Shown: positions 61,432 through 64,000 of the stretch, one piece after another | Numbering within the stretch: position 1 is the stretch's first letter | Layout: each line of letters begins with the position of its first letter | Source: CAWGJF01 sp963822905 | GTDB lineage: Bacteria > Bacteroidota > Ignavibacteria > Ignavibacteriales > Ignavibacteriaceae | DNA: 64,000 bases | Direction: 5' to 3' | Assembly: GCA_963822905.1 (NCBI GenBank) | Contig: CAWGJF010000001.1 | Coordinates: 1,488,001-1,552,000, forward strand | Translations under genes and position numbers: made by a program | Notes under the pieces: generated by a model | Told to the model about the DNA's origin: nothing | The model's input: the letters and a program-made list of their open reading frames with translations, nothing else | Databases searched by the model: none

Positions 61432-64000
61432 TTAATTGGTAAACTGATCTTTTACCTTAAAATCCGCGGTATAAAAATGATCAATGATTTGATTTAAGTA
61501 AGGATGATACTTGTTAGGTAGTTTTTTAAATTTAAAACTTAATTTTTCCTTTAATTGTTCTAATGGTATTTCTTTATCTATATTTCCATAGAGATTAGTC
61601 AAATATTCTTTCAATTTATTTTGAGCTCTTATTACGACTTGTTCATTTTCTGAATCAGCTATATGTATCGCCGCAACTTCAGGATTGAATTCTTGTTCAC
61701 AAAACTCCCTGAAACAAACTCCTCTTAGATATTCGGCTACAGTGCTCCGGTGCAATCCACCTAATTCAGATGCAACTTCCGAAACTGAATTATATGAAAA
61801 TTCTTTTTCACGGAATTTTTCTATAATTCGTTCCTCAATATCTTCATTATTCTTTAATGTGCCTATAATTTCGGATGGAAGAAATCTAAGCTGAATAAGA
61901 TTATTATTTTCAACTTTTGCTAATATTGCAGATCTTTTGATAACATTTTCCAACTGCCGAACATTCCCGGGCCAATTGTATGCAATAATTGCTTCCATCG
62001 CTGACGCAGAGAATTTAAGATGCGAAGCATTTTCTTTTTTTAGAAAAAATTCAGTTAAAACAGGAATATCTGTTTTTCTTGTACGAAGTGGAGGAATATA
62101 TATTTTAATAACATTTAGCCTGTAATATAAATCCTCTCTGAATTTTTTATCTTTAACAAGCTCTTCAATCTTTTTGTTTGTTGCAGCTATTATGCGAACA
62201 TCAACTTTAATTGTTTCAGTTCCACCTACCCGATTAAGTTCACCTGATTGTAAAACCCTAAGCAATTTTGTCTGGAATAATTCATTCGTTTCTGTTATTT
62301 CATCAAGAAAAATTGTTCCTTTATGAGCAATCTCAAAATATCCTTTACGCGATTTATGCGCTCCTGTATAAGCTCCTTCTTCATGTCCAAACAACTCGCT
62401 TTCAAGAAGCGATTCCGGTATAGCTCCACAATTAATCGTTACAAAATTCTTGTCCTTTCTATCACTCTGGTTATGAATTGCTTTTGCCATAAGCTCTTTC
62501 CCGGTACCACTTTCTCCATTAATTAACACTGTAGCATCAGTAGGTGATATTTTTTTTGTGAACCGGATTACTTCTTCCATGCTACTATTTTTATTGTAAG
62601 CAATTCCGTTTAATTCAAACTTATCGTTACTTCCATATTTACTTTTGTACTCCGAAAGGTCTTCAAATTTTGTGGATAGATTTGTTAATTCGGACCGGTA
62701 CTCACGAATGAATTCAGGTGAGTTGTTACCATTTGAATCATTCTTATAAGTTGTTAGTGTCTCCTCTAATTTTAAGATTTTTTGTCTGCTTTTATCAAGC
62801 ATTGATTCAATACTGTGTTTTTCTTTTTCAATTGATTTAGATTGTAACTGGAGTATGTTGACCTGATAAAAACCTGAAATTATTAATGAAAGAACTGCTA
62901 CTAATAATGGTTGAGCAGAAATAATAATATCAAGTTTGAAAAGAACAAATGAAAGTACAAGATATACTAATACCAGCAGGCTACCAATTAATACGAATTT
63001 AGAAAACCTGGCATTCTTTGTCACTGTATAAAAATAGATAATACCTGCGAATAATATAGAGATAAAAATGCTAATCCAATTTGGAATTGTATGTAAGAAA
63101 CGTTGTCTTAAAATTGTATCCACAACATTTGCGTGTATTCCTAACAGGGGAAATTGGCTATCAAATGGTGTAGATGCAAATTGACTTGTTCTCTTTCCCA
63201 TTAACCCGATAAGAACGATCTTATTCTCAAATTTTTTAAGTTCAGGAGAAATGGTCCTGGTTTGTGCATAGGAACGATACATATTCAGAAATTCTGAGAT
63301 GGAAATCATATTGAGACTGTTCATTCCACCACAATAATTTATCAACATCTGGGTGCCATCAACCGGGATATTAATTGAATTATCACCATTTTTTATTGAT
63401 ACTTCGTCAGTACCAACAACCAGTGAGTCTTTGGGAACACCATAATAAATTCGCATCAGCTCAAGTCCCAAAGCAGGAATAAGTTCACCACTTTTCAAAA
63501 AGCTGTAACTGGAATCCATATTATTAAGAACAAGAGGAACTTTTCTGATAGAAATACTTTCTTCAAAATTCAGATGACCAAATCCAGTGGCATTACGGAG
63601 TAACCATGGAAATGGTACTTCAAGATCAGCACCAGCATAAAGTTTTGAGGTATCACTTTCAACTTGTGCTACCATTCCGGTATCAGGAACTACAGATTTT
63701 TTTGATGTATCAATGTTTGATGGGGTATCAATTGTATTAAATATTCCGCCAACACACACACGTCCTGAATTTCTGATTGAGGTAACCAACCAGGATGCCT
63801 GAGCAGGGTAGTCAGGACTATTCTTATCAAAGACAATATCGATGCCGATTGCTTTAACGCCAAGTTCGGAAAGCTCATCTATTAATTTTGCATAATAGAT
63901 CCATTTCAGCGGAACTCTTCCTAAAGAATCCATAATGGCATTGTCTATGTAAAGAGTTATAATTGAAGAATCAGTTTGGGTCTCACCCCGAACATCAAAT
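61432..64000 (-). CDS. Membrane CHASE2-sigma54-activator regulator, N-terminus outside window
   Basis: The minus-strand frame is open through the right edge (DVRGETQTDSSIITLYIDNAIMD ahead of ATG 63933), so the true start is outside. The visible 850-odd residues hold a CHASE2 extracytoplasmic domain (ELGVKAIGIDIVFDKNSPD, VVLIGLMGKRTS-like), three membrane helices (SIFISILFAGIIYFY, VLIGSLLVLVYLVLSFVLF, PLLVAVLSLIISGFY), a coiled-coil, and a sigma54-interaction AAA+ module. The AAA+ module has Walker A GESGTGKE, GHEEGAYTGA (a GAFTGA variant) and GTIFLDEI. The end holds an HTH-like SVSEVASELGGLHRSTVAEY rather than a typical Fis HTH. It probably turns on sigma54 genes in answer to an outside signal. 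Confidence 0.85.
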   Translation of the reverse strand, partial: FDVRGETQTDSSIITLYIDNAIMDSLGRVPLKWIYYAKLIDELSELGVKAIGIDIVFDKNSPDYPAQASWLVTSIRNSGRVCVGGIFNTIDTPSNIDTSKKSVVPDTGMVAQVESDTSKLYAGADLEVPFPWLLRNATGFGHLNFEESISIRKVPLVLNNMDSSYSFLKSGELIPALGLELMRIYYGVPKDSLVVGTDEVSIKNGDNSINIPVDGTQMLINYCGGMNSLNMISISEFLNMYRSYAQTRTISPELKKFENKIVLIGLMGKRTSQFASTPFDSQFPLLGIHANVVDTILRQRFLHTIPNWISIFISILFAGIIYFYTVTKNARFSKFVLIGSLLVLVYLVLSFVLFKLDIIISAQPLLVAVLSLIISGFYQVNILQLQSKSIEKEKHSIESMLDKSRQKILKLEETLTTYKNDSNGNNSPEFIREYRSELTNLSTKFEDLSEYKSKYGSNDKFELNGIAYNKNSSMEEVIRFTKKISPTDATVLINGESGTGKELMAKAIHNQSDRKDKNFVTINCGAIPESLLESELFGHEEGAYTGAHKSRKGYFEIAHKGTIFLDEITETNELFQTKLLRVLQSGELNRVGGTETIKVDVRIIAATNKKIEELVKDKKFREDLYYRLNVIKIYIPPLRTRKTDIPVLTEFFLKKENASHLKFSASAMEAIIAYNWPGNVRQLENVIKRSAILAKVENNNLIQLRFLPSEIIGTLKNNEDIEERIIEKFREKEFSYNSVSEVASELGGLHRSTVAEYLRGVCFREFCEQEFNPEVAAIHIADSENEQVVIRAQNKLKEYLTNLYGNIDKEIPLEQLKEKLSFKFKKLPNKYHPYLNQIIDHFYTADFKVKDQFTN

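Noticed and set aside
1..64000. tRNA or rRNA genes and riboswitches in intergenic gaps
   Set aside because: No cloverleaf-like segments or rRNA-like stretches were seen in reading the gaps; a covariance search would be needed to exclude small RNAs.

Overview
The window is AT-rich (roughly two thirds A+T by eye) bacterial chromosome, most likely from an Ignavibacteria-type member of the Bacteroidota/Chlorobi group. The main evidence is a set of seven secreted proteins that end in a type IX secretion (T9SS) type A sorting domain with the NYPNPFNPST motif, often preceded by a domain starting VELTSF and containing TATE-NN-GF. Others are FISUMP, choice-of-anchor V and BNR propeller proteins, and several TAnnTTTG (-7 type) promoter boxes. 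This assignment is inference. No rRNA, tRNA or CRISPR array was seen.

Layout. 1-7.9 kb: the 3' end of an LptD outer-membrane gene, a NYN nuclease-like gene, a dead holin-family gene, and three secreted T9SS cargo genes, one an M14 carboxypeptidase split by a frameshift. 7.9-20.2 kb: housekeeping block, mostly on the minus strand: a DUF5683-like protein, mtaB, rpsA, cmk, dnaX, a free-Met-sulfoxide reductase and lon, then suhB-like (plus) and an acyl-CoA ligase. 20.2-32.8 kb: accessory region with secreted proteins (FG-GAP propeller, FISUMP, TlpA-like thioredoxin, beta-helix, TPR/adhesin-E). It also holds many decaying genes (a gene with two stop codons, a RAYT remnant, a truncated EamA transporter, a frameshifted GIN lipoprotein, a heavily mutated J-domain gene) and an intact RAYT transposase flanked by its palindromes. 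32.8-47.3 kb: central metabolism (pruA, sucC, aroE, two aminotransferases, pckA), a TPR protein, mscL, envelope proteins, DinB, an MA-like peptidase and a DUF433/DUF5615 toxin-antitoxin pair lying beside a second copy of the pckA 3' end. 47.6-64 kb: two paralogous T9SS proteins with almost identical tails, a cupin, an M19 dipeptidase (frameshifted), coaD, two large BNR propeller proteins around a LolA-like protein, a DUF2007 protein, a small FN3 protein, and a membrane CHASE2-sigma54 activator that runs off the right edge.

How it fits together. Many genes encode exported or surface proteins (T9SS cargo, propellers, LptD, peptidases), suggesting a life of scavenging peptides and polymers. pruA, two aminotransferases, pckA, sucC and the dipeptidase fit amino-acid catabolism feeding gluconeogenesis. 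No T9SS machinery gene is in the window.

Caution: at least five genes, including the core gene sucC, are interrupted by single frameshifts. Some of these may be sequence errors. By contrast, the J-domain gene, the holin gene and the RAYT remnant carry several lesions or only a fragment and look truly dead.
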